From Methylocystaceae bacterium (GTDB lineage: Bacteria; Pseudomonadota; Alphaproteobacteria; Rhizobiales; Beijerinckiaceae): a DNA stretch of 42,806 nucleotides. Below the pieces are notes generated by a model that was not told the origin of the DNA, made no database searches, and saw nothing but the letters and a program-made list of their open reading frames with translations. Below, piece after piece: positions 26,696 to 34,935 of this stretch. Within the stretch, counting starts at the first letter, position 1. Every line of letters begins with the position of its first letter. The stretch is taken from the NCBI GenBank assembly GCA_003134075.1, contig PLAI01000150.1:1-42806 (forward strand). Reading direction: 5' to 3'. The position numbers were made by a program, and so were the translations under genes.

Positions 26696-27901
26696 TCAGA
26701 TTTGTTCGGGAACGCCGCCGAGCAGAGAGGCCGCGGCGGTATTGGCCAGAATGCGGTTGTTGTTGATCATCACCGAACTCGACAAGACGTCGCGCAGCAA
26801 CCGGCCGATGGAAAATTCGCTGTCATTGCGATAGCCCGATATTCCAGCGGCGCCCAGCGCGCGCATGACGGTCTCGATCGCCAATTCCGAAGCGCCGACC
26901 TTGAGAAGATTAAGAGAGGTTTGAAAGGCGATCTCGTCGAGCCCGCTCTTGCTCGCCGCGCGGCGCTTGTAATCGGCGAGCGCCGCGCCGACCATGTTGA
27001 CCAGAGTCATTAGCGACAGCGAGGCCTGCGTCGCCAAAGGCGCGCCAGGCGGCAGCGCGCCCTTGGCGAGGCGCGAGATTTTGCGCACGAATCCTTGAGC
27101 CCGCTCGACGGCGCCGGCCGCGATTCCGGCCCAGCACGCCGCCCACAATAAATGGGTGACCGGCATCATCGCGTGGCGGTGAATGCGCTCGTAAGGCGTT
27201 GTCAGAACCTGTTCGGCTTCTCCGCGCGCTTCAAGCCGAAAACCCGCGCTGCAGGTGCCGCGCATGCCCAGCGCGTCCCAACTCGCGCCTTCGGTGAGAT
27301 TGTATTGCTCCCTAAAGAACAGCACGAGCACCTGATCGGTCCCGATGGACTCGGGCGCGCGCCGCGCGGTCGAAACGATTGCGTCCGCATCGGCGCCATA
27401 GGAGAGAACCGAAGAGTCGCGGCTTAGCGAAATTCCCTTCGCGTTCGACTGGATCGCCGATTCGCTCATGCGCACATTAGCGCCGTTGTTTCCTTCGGTC
27501 GTCGATGACGCCACCAACATTTGCTCCTGGCCAATACGGCGCAGATAGCTCGAAAATTTCGGCGTGGCGTCGGCATGTTGGACGATGCAGGCGATATTGG
27601 CCTGGTGCATCGCATAAATCATCGCCGTGGAAGAGCAAACGCGGCCGAGCGCGTAACAGATTTGCGCTACGTCCGAGACGCGCGCGGCCTCGCCTCCCGC
27701 CTCGACCGGAAGCAGCAAGCCAAGAAGCTTTTGCGCGCGCAATTCCTCGAAGGCCTCGCGCGGAAACCGCGCCTCGACGTCGACGGCGTCGGCGTGACGT
27801 CGCGCGACCGCGACCGCCGCGTCGATCCTTGGATCCATGTCCCGCGACGGAGCCTGGGCCTCGACAATCGGGCCGGCTTTCGTAACGAAGGAAACGGCCA
27901 T
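26696..27901 (-). CDS. Acyl-CoA dehydrogenase-family flavoprotein
   Basis: 401 residues from the ATG at 27,901 (AGAGG 7 nt upstream; the frame extends 28 codons further but without a family match). N-terminal helical domain (DVEARFPREAFEELRAQKLLGLLLPVEAGG, ICYALGRVCSSTAMIYAMHQ), middle beta domain (MLVASSTTEGNNGANVRMSE, WDALGMRGTCSAGFRLE), and C-terminal helical bundle (VMRALGAAGISGYRNDSEFSIGRLLRDVLSSSVMINNNRI) match ACAD. In related clusters such flavoproteins oxidise carrier-bound aminoacyl groups (compare prolyl-to-pyrrolyl oxidases). First gene of the minus-strand operon ACAD - aa:CP ligase - cupin - aminotransferase, divergent from carrier protein 2. Confidence 0.88.
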   Translation of the reverse strand: MAVSFVTKAGPIVEAQAPSRDMDPRIDAAVAVARRHADAVDVEARFPREAFEELRAQKLLGLLLPVEAGGEAARVSDVAQICYALGRVCSSTAMIYAMHQANIACIVQHADATPKFSSYLRRIGQEQMLVASSTTEGNNGANVRMSESAIQSNAKGISLSRDSSVLSYGADADAIVSTARRAPESIGTDQVLVLFFREQYNLTEGASWDALGMRGTCSAGFRLEARGEAEQVLTTPYERIHRHAMMPVTHLLWAACWAGIAAGAVERAQGFVRKISRLAKGALPPGAPLATQASLSLMTLVNMVGAALADYKRRAASKSGLDEIAFQTSLNLLKVGASELAIETVMRALGAAGISGYRNDSEFSIGRLLRDVLSSSVMINNNRILANTAAASLLGGVPEQI

Positions 27902-28212
27902 GACATGCCTCTGAGCGCAAAATGTTGCGGAGATTGGCGCGAGGCGTCGAGACCGCCAAAATTCTCGGGCGAAAGCGACGCGCAAGCATGAACCCCGCGC
28001 TACACCGAAATTATGCGCGATCTCACGAACAAGCTAGAATTAATACTGTGTTCAGCCCGTAAAGGTTAATTGGGAGCATTGTCAATTAAGTAAAATTGCG
28101 CGCTTCGTGCAAATTATATTTACTTCAATGCAATGTAGGAACATATCGCGCCAATGGCCCGGCGCGGCTGGCCGAACGAACGCCGCCCGGCGATTAAGAA
28201 GAGAGAAGCTCC
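27902..28212. promoter_or_regulatory. Divergent control region between the acyl-CoA dehydrogenase and carrier protein 2
   Basis: 311 bp, AT-rich in the middle. Two overlapping inverted repeats are visible: TTAATTG-N10-CAATTAA (28,066-28,089) and AAGTAAA...TTTACTT (28,088-28,125). Both have perfect 7-bp arms. They are good candidates for an operator that controls both transcription directions. I could not assign -35/-10 boxes with confidence. Confidence 0.5.
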
Positions 28213-28473
28213 ATGCTGGATGTTCCGACCGGTGATATTTCCGCGCGCATCAACGCCATTGTGCGCAATTTTGTCAAGGTAGGCGCGCCAAACGGAGAGA
28301 TCAGGCCGGATCGAAACCTCGAAGAACTTGGGTTGACCTCGATGGACATGGTGAATTTGATGCTGGCTGTCGAAGCCGAGTTCGACCTTACGATTCCCGG
28401 ATCGAAACTTATGCCCGCGAACTTTCGCTCCATCGAGCGTGTCGCCGCGCTTGTCGAAGAGCTCACGCGGTAG
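28213..28473 (+). CDS. Carrier protein 2, the likely partner of the amino acid:[carrier protein] ligase
   Basis: 86 residues, single PP-binding domain; phosphopantetheine serine in LEELGLTSMDMVNLMLAVEAEFDLTIPGSKLMPANFRSI. This GLTSxDMVNLML stretch is what I recall for the carrier proteins paired with aa:CP ligases in Bradyrhizobium. AGAGAGAAG precedes the ATG. It is transcribed away from the ACAD-ligase operon from the shared control region, and its stop runs 11 nt into the end of the convergent homoserine acyltransferase gene. Confidence 0.88.
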   Translation: MLDVPTGDISARINAIVRNFVKVGAPNGEIRPDRNLEELGLTSMDMVNLMLAVEAEFDLTIPGSKLMPANFRSIERVAALVEELTR

Positions 28474-29428
28474 CGTCGGCTCGCGCCTCGCGAATTTTCT
28501 CGAATGCGACGCGTTCGAGCCAGTTACGGTACAGACGCTCCGCGTCGTCAGCCCAAGTGGGCGCCGGCGCGTCGCTCTCGACGATTTGGCTGAGCATTCG
28601 CGCGAGACGCGGGCGATCGAGACAGTCCGCAGACTGTCTCAATGCGTCGAGCGCGGCTTGGGCCTCGTTCGAGAAATAGTTTCGCGGCGGGAACGGAAAA
28701 CAGTCGCTTTCGCCCCTCAGGAATCGCAGGGCGTCGCGACGGAATTCGCGCGCCAAGGTGTCGGCGTTATATTCGGGATGGCCCTGGGTGAACAGAAACA
28801 GGCTGGGTTCGCGTCGCCAGAAGCAGTCGACTTCCACGTCCCCGGACCATGAGGATATGTGGTAGCCACGCTCGACCAGATCGTTTCGCGACAAGCCATT
28901 ATAGCGCGAATGCGGAACCAGGATCGAGCCGGCGGCGCCACGCGTCGCCCAATCATTGGCGGCGACTTCGCAAGCGAAGACGCCGGAGATTTTTTCCCCC
29001 GCGCGGCGTCTCGTCACGCTGTCGAGCCGCAGCACGGCGCCGTGGGCGGCGAGGCAGGACCAAAGCGCGGAGATTGTATGAACGCGCGCCCAATCGACCA
29101 GTCGCGTGAAATCATCCCAATAGGGTTCGCTTTCGAGCTTGTCGGCGCGCGGCTCGCTTCCGGTGACGATCAGCGCGTCGGCCCCGCGGGCGTAAAGCGC
29201 CTCGATATCCACGTGACTTCGCGCCAGGGCGCGGCGCGCCGTCTCCCCGCGCGGCATGCTGGACAATGTGTAGCAGCGCAAGCAAAACGGAACTTTCCCG
29301 GCGCCGGCGCGCAGCAGTTTGACGAATTGCGCCTTGGTCGCGTCGATCGCCTGATCCGGCATGTTGTTGACCAGCGCGATTTGGAGCGCCGGGCCGTCGA
29401 AGGATTGGCGGGGGGGGATCGCGTTCAT
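28463..29428 (-). CDS. Homoserine O-acyltransferase, MetA/HTS type
   Basis: 321 residues from the ATG at 29,428. ALQIALVNNMPDQAIDATKAQFVKLL opens it as in MetA; nucleophile Cys in ALWSCLAAHGAVL, SRYNGLS, and the His-x-x-Glu active-site pair in FLFTQGHPEYNADTLAREF. MetA transfers a succinyl or acetyl group to homoserine. A single base separates it from the sulfhydrylase stop upstream (TGA-A-ATG), so the two are coupled and should make homocysteine or an analogue in sequence. Placement in a carrier-protein cluster is unusual. It is a methionine gene by family, but the acyl donor or acceptor may differ here. Confidence 0.86.
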   Translation of the reverse strand: MNAIPPRQSFDGPALQIALVNNMPDQAIDATKAQFVKLLRAGAGKVPFCLRCYTLSSMPRGETARRALARSHVDIEALYARGADALIVTGSEPRADKLESEPYWDDFTRLVDWARVHTISALWSCLAAHGAVLRLDSVTRRRAGEKISGVFACEVAANDWATRGAAGSILVPHSRYNGLSRNDLVERGYHISSWSGDVEVDCFWRREPSLFLFTQGHPEYNADTLAREFRRDALRFLRGESDCFPFPPRNYFSNEAQAALDALRQSADCLDRPRLARMLSQIVESDAPAPTWADDAERLYRNWLERVAFEKIREARADATA

Positions 29429-29429
29429 T

Positions 29430-30740
29430 TCAGACGACGCCTTGCGCCGCGAGGCGTGGCGCGGCATGCGCCATCGCCGCCAGGCCCTGGTCGAGATCCT
29501 CGATGATGTCGTCGATATGTTCGATGCCGATGCTCAACCGAATCATCTCCGGCGAGACCCCGGCATTGGCCTGCTCCGCCAGCGACATCTGCCGATGCGT
29601 CGTCGACGCCGGGTGGCAAGCGAGCGATTTGGCGTCGCCGATGTTGACGAGCCGCTTGACGAGCCGCAGCGCGTCGTAAACGGCCTTGCCCGCGTCGAGC
29701 CCGCCGTTCACGCCGAACGTGAGCAGCGACGGAACGCGGCCGTTGAAATATTTTTTGGCCAGCGCGAAATTGGGACTGCCGGAAAATCCCGCGTAATTCA
29801 CCCAGGCGACGCGCGGATCGTCGCGAAGGAATTCGGCGACCCTTCGAGCGTTTGCGACATGGCGTTCGACGCGAAGGTGGAGCGTCTCTATGCCCTGAAG
29901 CAGCAAGAAGGCGGAGAGCGGCGGCAAAACGGCGCCGGTGGTGCGCTGATAAACGCTGCGCGCCCGCGCGATAAAGGCGGTTTCGCCGAAATGATCGACG
30001 TAAACGAGCCCATGGTAGGAGTCGTCCGGCTGGTTGAACATCGGAAAGCGTTCGGAATGATCGCGCCAGCGGAAACGCCCGCCGTCGACGATGATTCCGC
30101 CGAGCGTCGCGCCGTGTCCGCCCATGAATTTGGTGAGCGAATGGACGACGATGTCGGCGCCGTGCTCGATCGGCCGCAGCAAGGCCGGAGTGGCGACCGT
30201 GTTGTCGACGATCAGCGGGACGCCGCGCGCATGGGCGATCTCGGCAAGCGCGGCGATGTCGCAAATATTGCCCGCGGGATTGCCGACGCTTTCACAAAAT
30301 AGCGCGCGCGTGTTGGCATCGATCGCCCGCGCCATGTCCTCCGGCGCCGTGCTTCGCGCAAAGCGCGCGTCGACGCCTTGGCGCGGCAGCACGTGCTGCA
30401 ACAGAGTGTGGGTCGTGCCGTAGAGCGTCGGCGCCGCGACGATGTTGCCGCCGTGGTCGGCGACATTGGCCAAGGCATAGTAAAGCGCGGCCTGGCCAGT
30501 GGCGACGCTGAGGGCGCCTACGCCGCCTTCGAGCTCGGCGACGCGCTTTTCCAGCACCGCGTTGGTGGGATTGGCGATCCGGCTGTAACGATAGCCCTCG
30601 GCTTCGAGATCGAACAGCGCCGCGGCATGATCGGCGCTGTCGAATTCATATGCGACCGTCTGGTAGATCGGAACGGCGACCGCCTTGGTCGAGGGGTCGT
30701 GATCAAAGCCACCGTGCACGGCGATGGTTTCGCTACGCAT
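29430..30740 (-). CDS. O-acylhomoserine sulfhydrylase, second copy
   Basis: 436 residues, PLP-dependent Cys/Met-metabolism family: VPIYQTVAYEFDSADHAAALF, YSRIANPTNAVLEKRVAELEGG, ATGQAALYYA, LYGTTHTLL, PLP lysine in VHSLTKFMGGHGATLGG, and LSIGIEHIDDIIEDLDQGL. It is a clear paralogue of the metY at 2,654-3,955, similar over the full length but diverged, so not a recent duplication. Immediately followed by the MetA-type acyltransferase. It could supply homocysteine, or add sulfide or another thiol to an activated amino acid in the cluster pathway. Confidence 0.88.
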   Translation of the reverse strand: MRSETIAVHGGFDHDPSTKAVAVPIYQTVAYEFDSADHAAALFDLEAEGYRYSRIANPTNAVLEKRVAELEGGVGALSVATGQAALYYALANVADHGGNIVAAPTLYGTTHTLLQHVLPRQGVDARFARSTAPEDMARAIDANTRALFCESVGNPAGNICDIAALAEIAHARGVPLIVDNTVATPALLRPIEHGADIVVHSLTKFMGGHGATLGGIIVDGGRFRWRDHSERFPMFNQPDDSYHGLVYVDHFGETAFIARARSVYQRTTGAVLPPLSAFLLLQGIETLHLRVERHVANARRVAEFLRDDPRVAWVNYAGFSGSPNFALAKKYFNGRVPSLLTFGVNGGLDAGKAVYDALRLVKRLVNIGDAKSLACHPASTTHRQMSLAEQANAGVSPEMIRLSIGIEHIDDIIEDLDQGLAAMAHAAPRLAAQGVV

Positions 30741-30863
30741 CCACGCGCCTTTCCGTTGATTTTTTCGAGCGACTAGACGAATACGTGTCCTAAAGCCCCG
30801 CTCGGCGCCGTGACCCGAACTTCTGAACGGGGCGCGTCAATAATCCCTCTCCTTACCGAAATA

Positions 30864-30898
30864 GCGAGCGAATGAGGGTAGTAACCCTAACTGCTCGC
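30864..30898. promoter_or_regulatory. Two-tier hairpin in the leader of the sulfhydrylase-acyltransferase operon
   Basis: GCGAGC (30,864-30,869) pairs with GCTCGC (30,893-30,898), and inside it AGGGT (30,875-30,879) pairs with ACCCT (30,884-30,888). It lies in the 264-bp divergent gap, about 125 bp upstream of the sulfhydrylase start. It is not a recognised SAM riboswitch; it may be an operator or a leader structure. Confidence 0.35.
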
Positions 30899-31004
30899 GA
30901 CTCTTTCACTCTTTACGCGCGGCGCATAAATTGGCTTTTTGCTCCGCGGACCTTCTATCGAATTCGATTAATGCATTTGAATCTCCTCCAACGGCGACCT
31001 ACCG

Positions 31005-32816
31005 ATGACCGATGAGACTTCCGGACGCGCCAATTCGGCGACGGCGGTAAAAAGCTCCGCCAACAAGGATTGGCTGCGCGCGTTGCAAAGAGTCGCGCCG
31101 ATCGAGCAGGATCACAGCCGCATTCTTTCCGCGGCCTTCGATGAGGTCGTCGCCGCGCGAGGTTCCGAGGCGGCGGTGATCGACGACCGCGAGCGCCTTT
31201 CATTCACGCAATTCGCCGAGCGCGCGAATCGTTATTCTCGTTGGGCGTTGGACGAGGAATTGCAAAAGGGCGATGTGGTCGCCCTGCTGATGGGCAATTG
31301 CGCCGATTACGCCGCGATCTGGCTCGGGCTCACGCGCGTCGGCGTGGTCGTGGCGTTGCTCAATACGCATCTTTCGGCGCTGGCCCTCGCTCATTGTCTG
31401 CGCGTCGCTGGGGCGCGGAGCGCGATCGTCTCCGACGCGCTCGCCCCGGCCTGCCGTGAAGCGGCTGCAATGCTCGATACGTCTATCCGCGTCTTAGTCC
31501 ATGACGGCGAAAGATTCGTGGGAGGCCTCAAGGCCGACGTGGCCGGTCTCTCCGGCGCGCCGCTGGCCGATGAAGAAAGGCGCGAAGTCACGTTAGGTGA
31601 TCGCGCGCTCTATATTTTCACATCGGGAACGACGGGCCTTCCCAAAGCCGCCATCGTCATACACCGTAAGTTGATGAACTGGAGCCTATGGTTTTCCGGG
31701 TTGACGAACGCGGGCCCGAATGATCGCATGTATAATTGCCTGCCCATGTATCATTCCGTCGGCGGCGTCGTCGCTGTTTGGTCGGTCTTGCTGGCGGGAG
31801 GTTGCGTCGTGTTGCGCGAGCGCTTTTCGGCTTCAAGCTTCTGGGACGACATGGCCACGTCGCGGTGCACGATGTTTCAATATATCGGCGAACTCTGCCG
31901 GTATCTGCTCAATGCGCCGGATTGCGAGGCGGCACGGCGGCACGGCTTGCGGCTCGTCGTCGGCAACGGGCTGCGCGCCGATGTGTGGACGCGGTTCCAA
32001 CGCCGTTTTGATATTCCGCGCATTCTCGAATTTTATGCCGCGACCGAAAGCAATTTCTCGCTTTATAACGTCGAAGGCGAGCCGGGCGCCATAGGCCGCG
32101 TTCCCGCCTTTCTCGCGCATCGCTTGCAGATCGCGCTCGTCGCTATCGACGAAGCGACGCGGGCGCCGGCGCGGGGTACGGACGGATTCTGCATACGCCT
32201 CGGCGTCGGCGAAACGGGCGAAGCCGTCGCCAGGATCGAAGCGCGGGAAAGCTCCAGCGCCAGTTTCGACGGCTATGTCAGCCCGGAAGACTCCGACAGG
32301 AAGGTCCTGCGCGATGTCTTCGAGCCCGGCGACGCGTGGATGCGCAGCGGCGATCTCATGCGCAAGGACGCACGCGGCTATTTCTATTTCTCCGATCGCC
32401 TAGGGGATAGTTTTCGCTGGAAGGGCGAGAACGTGTCGAGTTTCGAGGTCGCGCAGGTTCTCGCCGCTTGCCCGGGCGTGCGCGACGCCAATGTCTATGG
32501 GGTCGAAGTGCCGGGTTTCGATGGACGCGCTGGCATGGCGGCGCTGGCGGTGGGCGATGATTTCGATCTCGACCGGCTTCGTCAAAGCGTCGACGCGGCT
32601 CTCCCGTCCTACGCCCGGCCTCTTTTTTTGCGCCTTTGCGAAACTCTCGAGACAACCGAAACATTTAAGCACAAGAAGCAAGCCCTCGCCGCGCAAGGAT
32701 TCGAGGCGGAAGGGATCGGGGGGGCGCTATATTTCGCGCGGCCGGGCGTGAGCAGCTACGTTCCGCTCGACGCGGCGATGCGCCGGCGCATTTGCGCCGG
32801 AGAGTTTCGCCTGTAG
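31005..32816 (+). CDS. Very-long-chain acyl-CoA synthetase (FATP/ACSVL type)
   Basis: 603 residues. AMP-binding P-loop YIFTSGTTGLPKAAIV, LPMYHSVGGV, YIGELCRYLLN, the FYAATESNFSLYN motif, and the FATP/VLACS signature FYFSDRLGDSFRWKGENVSSFEVAQVL; the C-terminal TFKHKKQALAAQGF is typical. It would activate a fatty acid as acyl-AMP and pass it to CoA or a carrier protein. Divergent from the sulfhydrylase operon, coupled to the DCC gene by a 1-bp gap. Inference: it brings the lipid part of the cluster product. Confidence 0.87.
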   Translation: MTDETSGRANSATAVKSSANKDWLRALQRVAPIEQDHSRILSAAFDEVVAARGSEAAVIDDRERLSFTQFAERANRYSRWALDEELQKGDVVALLMGNCADYAAIWLGLTRVGVVVALLNTHLSALALAHCLRVAGARSAIVSDALAPACREAAAMLDTSIRVLVHDGERFVGGLKADVAGLSGAPLADEERREVTLGDRALYIFTSGTTGLPKAAIVIHRKLMNWSLWFSGLTNAGPNDRMYNCLPMYHSVGGVVAVWSVLLAGGCVVLRERFSASSFWDDMATSRCTMFQYIGELCRYLLNAPDCEAARRHGLRLVVGNGLRADVWTRFQRRFDIPRILEFYAATESNFSLYNVEGEPGAIGRVPAFLAHRLQIALVAIDEATRAPARGTDGFCIRLGVGETGEAVARIEARESSSASFDGYVSPEDSDRKVLRDVFEPGDAWMRSGDLMRKDARGYFYFSDRLGDSFRWKGENVSSFEVAQVLAACPGVRDANVYGVEVPGFDGRAGMAALAVGDDFDLDRLRQSVDAALPSYARPLFLRLCETLETTETFKHKKQALAAQGFEAEGIGGALYFARPGVSSYVPLDAAMRRRICAGEFRL

Positions 32817-32817
32817 G

Positions 32818-33207
32818 GTGGCGATCGTGAGCAAGCCCGCGTTGACCATTTGGCATAACAGCAAATGTCCGGTGTGCGATGCCGGCATATCCCGGCAAAG
32901 GGAACGGCTGCGCGCCGCGGTCGCCGCCGGGGAGATCGAATTTCGCGACATTAATTTGGAGCCGGAAGCTCTGAAGGCGTGCGGCGCCAGCGTGGACGAC
33001 GTGCGCCGGCGCCTGCACGCGGTCGACCGGGCTGGCGCCTTGCTGGTCGGCGCTGATGTCGTCGTCGCGGTCTGGCGCGCGACCCCCGGCGAAGCCTGGC
33101 TGGCTAGCCTGTTCGGGGCACCCGGCGCCATTTGGCTCACCCGATTCGTTTACGATCGATTCGCCGATCTGCTGTGGGCCTGGAACAAGCGCGCGGGGCG
33201 ATGGTGA
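32818..33207 (+). CDS. DCC-family thiol-disulfide oxidoreductase-like protein (DUF393)
   Basis: 129 residues. Thioredoxin-like start LTIWHNSKCPVCDAGISRQRERL with a CPVC redox pair (~residues 17-20), then IEFRDINLEPEAL and LLVGADVVVAVWRATPG, as in the DCC family, and a C-terminal amphipathic/helical stretch ending LLWAWNKRAG. GTG at 32,818 (a second GTG at 32,827) directly after the synthetase stop indicates coupled translation. Its role is unknown; a thiol-handling job would suit a cluster with sulfide-incorporating enzymes. Confidence 0.8.
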   Translation: MAIVSKPALTIWHNSKCPVCDAGISRQRERLRAAVAAGEIEFRDINLEPEALKACGASVDDVRRRLHAVDRAGALLVGADVVVAVWRATPGEAWLASLFGAPGAIWLTRFVYDRFADLLWAWNKRAGRW

Positions 33208-33345
33208 CCAACCCGTCGCGCGCCGTCGCGAGGCTGGCAATCTTGACCTCCGCCGTGTTTTGGATTACAGAGTCGATGAAAGATCAATGTCTTGGTTGGT
33301 TGTCCGCTGATTGGACGGCGGGCTAGGTTTTTATAGGAGACACGC

Positions 33346-33741
33346 ATGTCCCGTGGCGCCACTGTATTAGGATGCGCGTTAGCATTGACTGTCGGGATTC
33401 AGGTGGCGGAAGCGTCGTCTTGTATCGATCATCAGCTGGTTGACAAACTCGGGCAGATTGTGCGCGACGCCAACGGCCATCCTGTGCCATGCGGGATTGA
33501 TCCAAACGCCGGAGATCCGGAATTGTTCGCCGGCGATCAAGGGCTTTATTTGGGCGCTGGAGCGTTGCTCATCGGTGGCGGCATCGCGGCGGCGCTGGCG
33601 ACGAGCTCCTCTAACAACAACAACGGCATCGGGACGGCGCTAGTGACGAATCCATCTAATAATAATGACGGCGGGCGGGGCGGCAGGGACTGGCCTCAGC
33701 AGAATCAGTGGACTTATCCGCATCATCCCGCCAGCCCGTGA
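33346..33741 (+). CDS. Secreted Asn/Gly-rich protein of unknown function
   Basis: 131 residues with TATAGGAGA before the ATG. An N-terminal signal peptide (VLGCALALTVGIQVAEASS) would be cleaved near residue 25. The mature part has two cysteines, a hydrophobic glycine-rich helix (LYLGAGALLIGGGIAAALA) and low-complexity NNNN and NNND stretches with a WPQQNQWTYPHHP tail. I recognise no family; the layout resembles small exported proteins of Rhizobiales. It is followed by a strong terminator, so it is a single-gene unit. Confidence 0.7.
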   Translation: MSRGATVLGCALALTVGIQVAEASSCIDHQLVDKLGQIVRDANGHPVPCGIDPNAGDPELFAGDQGLYLGAGALLIGGGIAAALATSSSNNNNGIGTALVTNPSNNNDGGRGGRDWPQQNQWTYPHHPASP

Positions 33742-33782
33742 CATTGAAACGTCAGGGTTTTTGGCGCTAACCGCTATTTTCG

Positions 33783-33815
33783 ACCCGCGACACGGGAGTC
33801 GCGGGTTTTTCTTTG
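33783..33815 (+). terminator. Rho-independent terminator after the secreted protein gene
   Basis: ACCCGCGAC (33,783-33,791), loop ACGGGA, GTCGCGGGT (33,798-33,806), then TTTTCTTTGTT. A 9-bp perfect GC-rich stem with a T-tract, the clearest intrinsic terminator in the window. The remaining ~235 bp up to the phosphatase gene show no gene. Confidence 0.9.
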
Positions 33816-34050
33816 TTCGCGAGTCGCATTTTCACATTTACTCGAGGGTATAAGCCCACGCGATCATCTGTGGCGTGGCGCGCGGCGGGACGAGCCGGCA
33901 ATGGGGACAGACGGACTTTCGCAAAATCGACAACTTTGAGCCCGACTGTTATGTCTGATACACTTTGGGGTCAATCAATCCAGTTCGAAAGTCGAGCGAA
34001 ACGGTTCGGTGAAATCGCCGGGCTATAACCCCTTTTCATGGCAGGTCTTC

Positions 34051-34935
34051 GTGATCGATCTCCACTCACACATCTTACCAGGCATCGACGACGGCGCTGC
34101 GGATATTGGCGTCGCGTTGGAAATGGCTCGAATGGCGGTCGCCAATGGCGTGGAGGTGCAGGCATGCACGCCGCACATCCTTCCGGGCTTATACAATATT
34201 ACGGGTCCCCAAATTCGTCTCGCGATCGCCCAGTTCCAGCGGGCTCTCGACGAGCATGGAATCGCGCTTCAACTGACAACGGGAGCCGACGCCCATTTGG
34301 TTCCGGATTTCCTGTCCAGATTGAAGTCGGGACATATTCTGTCTCTCGCCGATACGCGCTACGTCCTCGTGGAGCCGCCGCATCATGTCGCGCCACCCAG
34401 AATCGAGGAGTTCTTTTTCAGCCTTTTGGTGCAAGGCTACGTGCCGGTGCTGACGCATCCCGAGAGGCTGACCTGGATCGAGGCCAATTATCCGATCATG
34501 GAACAAATGTGCGACGCCGGGGTTTGGATGCAGGTCACGGCTGGATCGCTTACCGGCGTCTTCGGGCGAGGCCCGCTATATTGGGCCGAGAAAATGATGA
34601 AGGAAGGGCGTGTCCACATTCTCGCCACCGATGCTCATGGCGTGGGCAGACGGCGCCCCAATTTGCGGGAAGGCCGGGAAGTCGCCGCGAAATGGGTGGG
34701 AGAGGAAGAAGCCAACCATCTCGTCGTTACGCGTCCACGCGGCGTTCTTTCCGACGAATCGCCCTCTCGGCTGCCGCAACCCGGCGGGGCCCTGGCGCGC
34801 GTGGATTTCAGCGAGACCCGGCGCCCGACTCGCGACCGACGTGCTGCTTCGCGCGGGCCCTTCGGCGCCGCGAGAAGCGAAGATGGTCGTGTTTCGAGCC
34901 GTCTTGCGGACTGGTTGCGATCCTTCTATCAATAG
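34051..34935 (+). CDS. CpsB/CapC-family PHP tyrosine-protein phosphatase
   Basis: 294 residues from the GTG at 34,051; the family N-terminus is (M)IDLHSHILPGIDDGAAD, with metal-binding His-x-His. The further PHP metal motifs CTPHILPG, TGADAHL, LTHPERL and ATDAHGVGRR are present. These manganese-dependent enzymes dephosphorylate bacterial tyrosine kinases of the Wzc type, and the kinase gene lies just downstream. The family is usually ~250 residues; here an Arg/Ser-rich C-terminal extension of ~45 residues (from about PRGVLSDES) is added. A GTG at 34,009 is an alternative start. First gene of the exopolysaccharide locus. Confidence 0.88.
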   Translation: MIDLHSHILPGIDDGAADIGVALEMARMAVANGVEVQACTPHILPGLYNITGPQIRLAIAQFQRALDEHGIALQLTTGADAHLVPDFLSRLKSGHILSLADTRYVLVEPPHHVAPPRIEEFFFSLLVQGYVPVLTHPERLTWIEANYPIMEQMCDAGVWMQVTAGSLTGVFGRGPLYWAEKMMKEGRVHILATDAHGVGRRRPNLREGREVAAKWVGEEEANHLVVTRPRGVLSDESPSRLPQPGGALARVDFSETRRPTRDRRAASRGPFGAARSEDGRVSSRLADWLRSFYQ

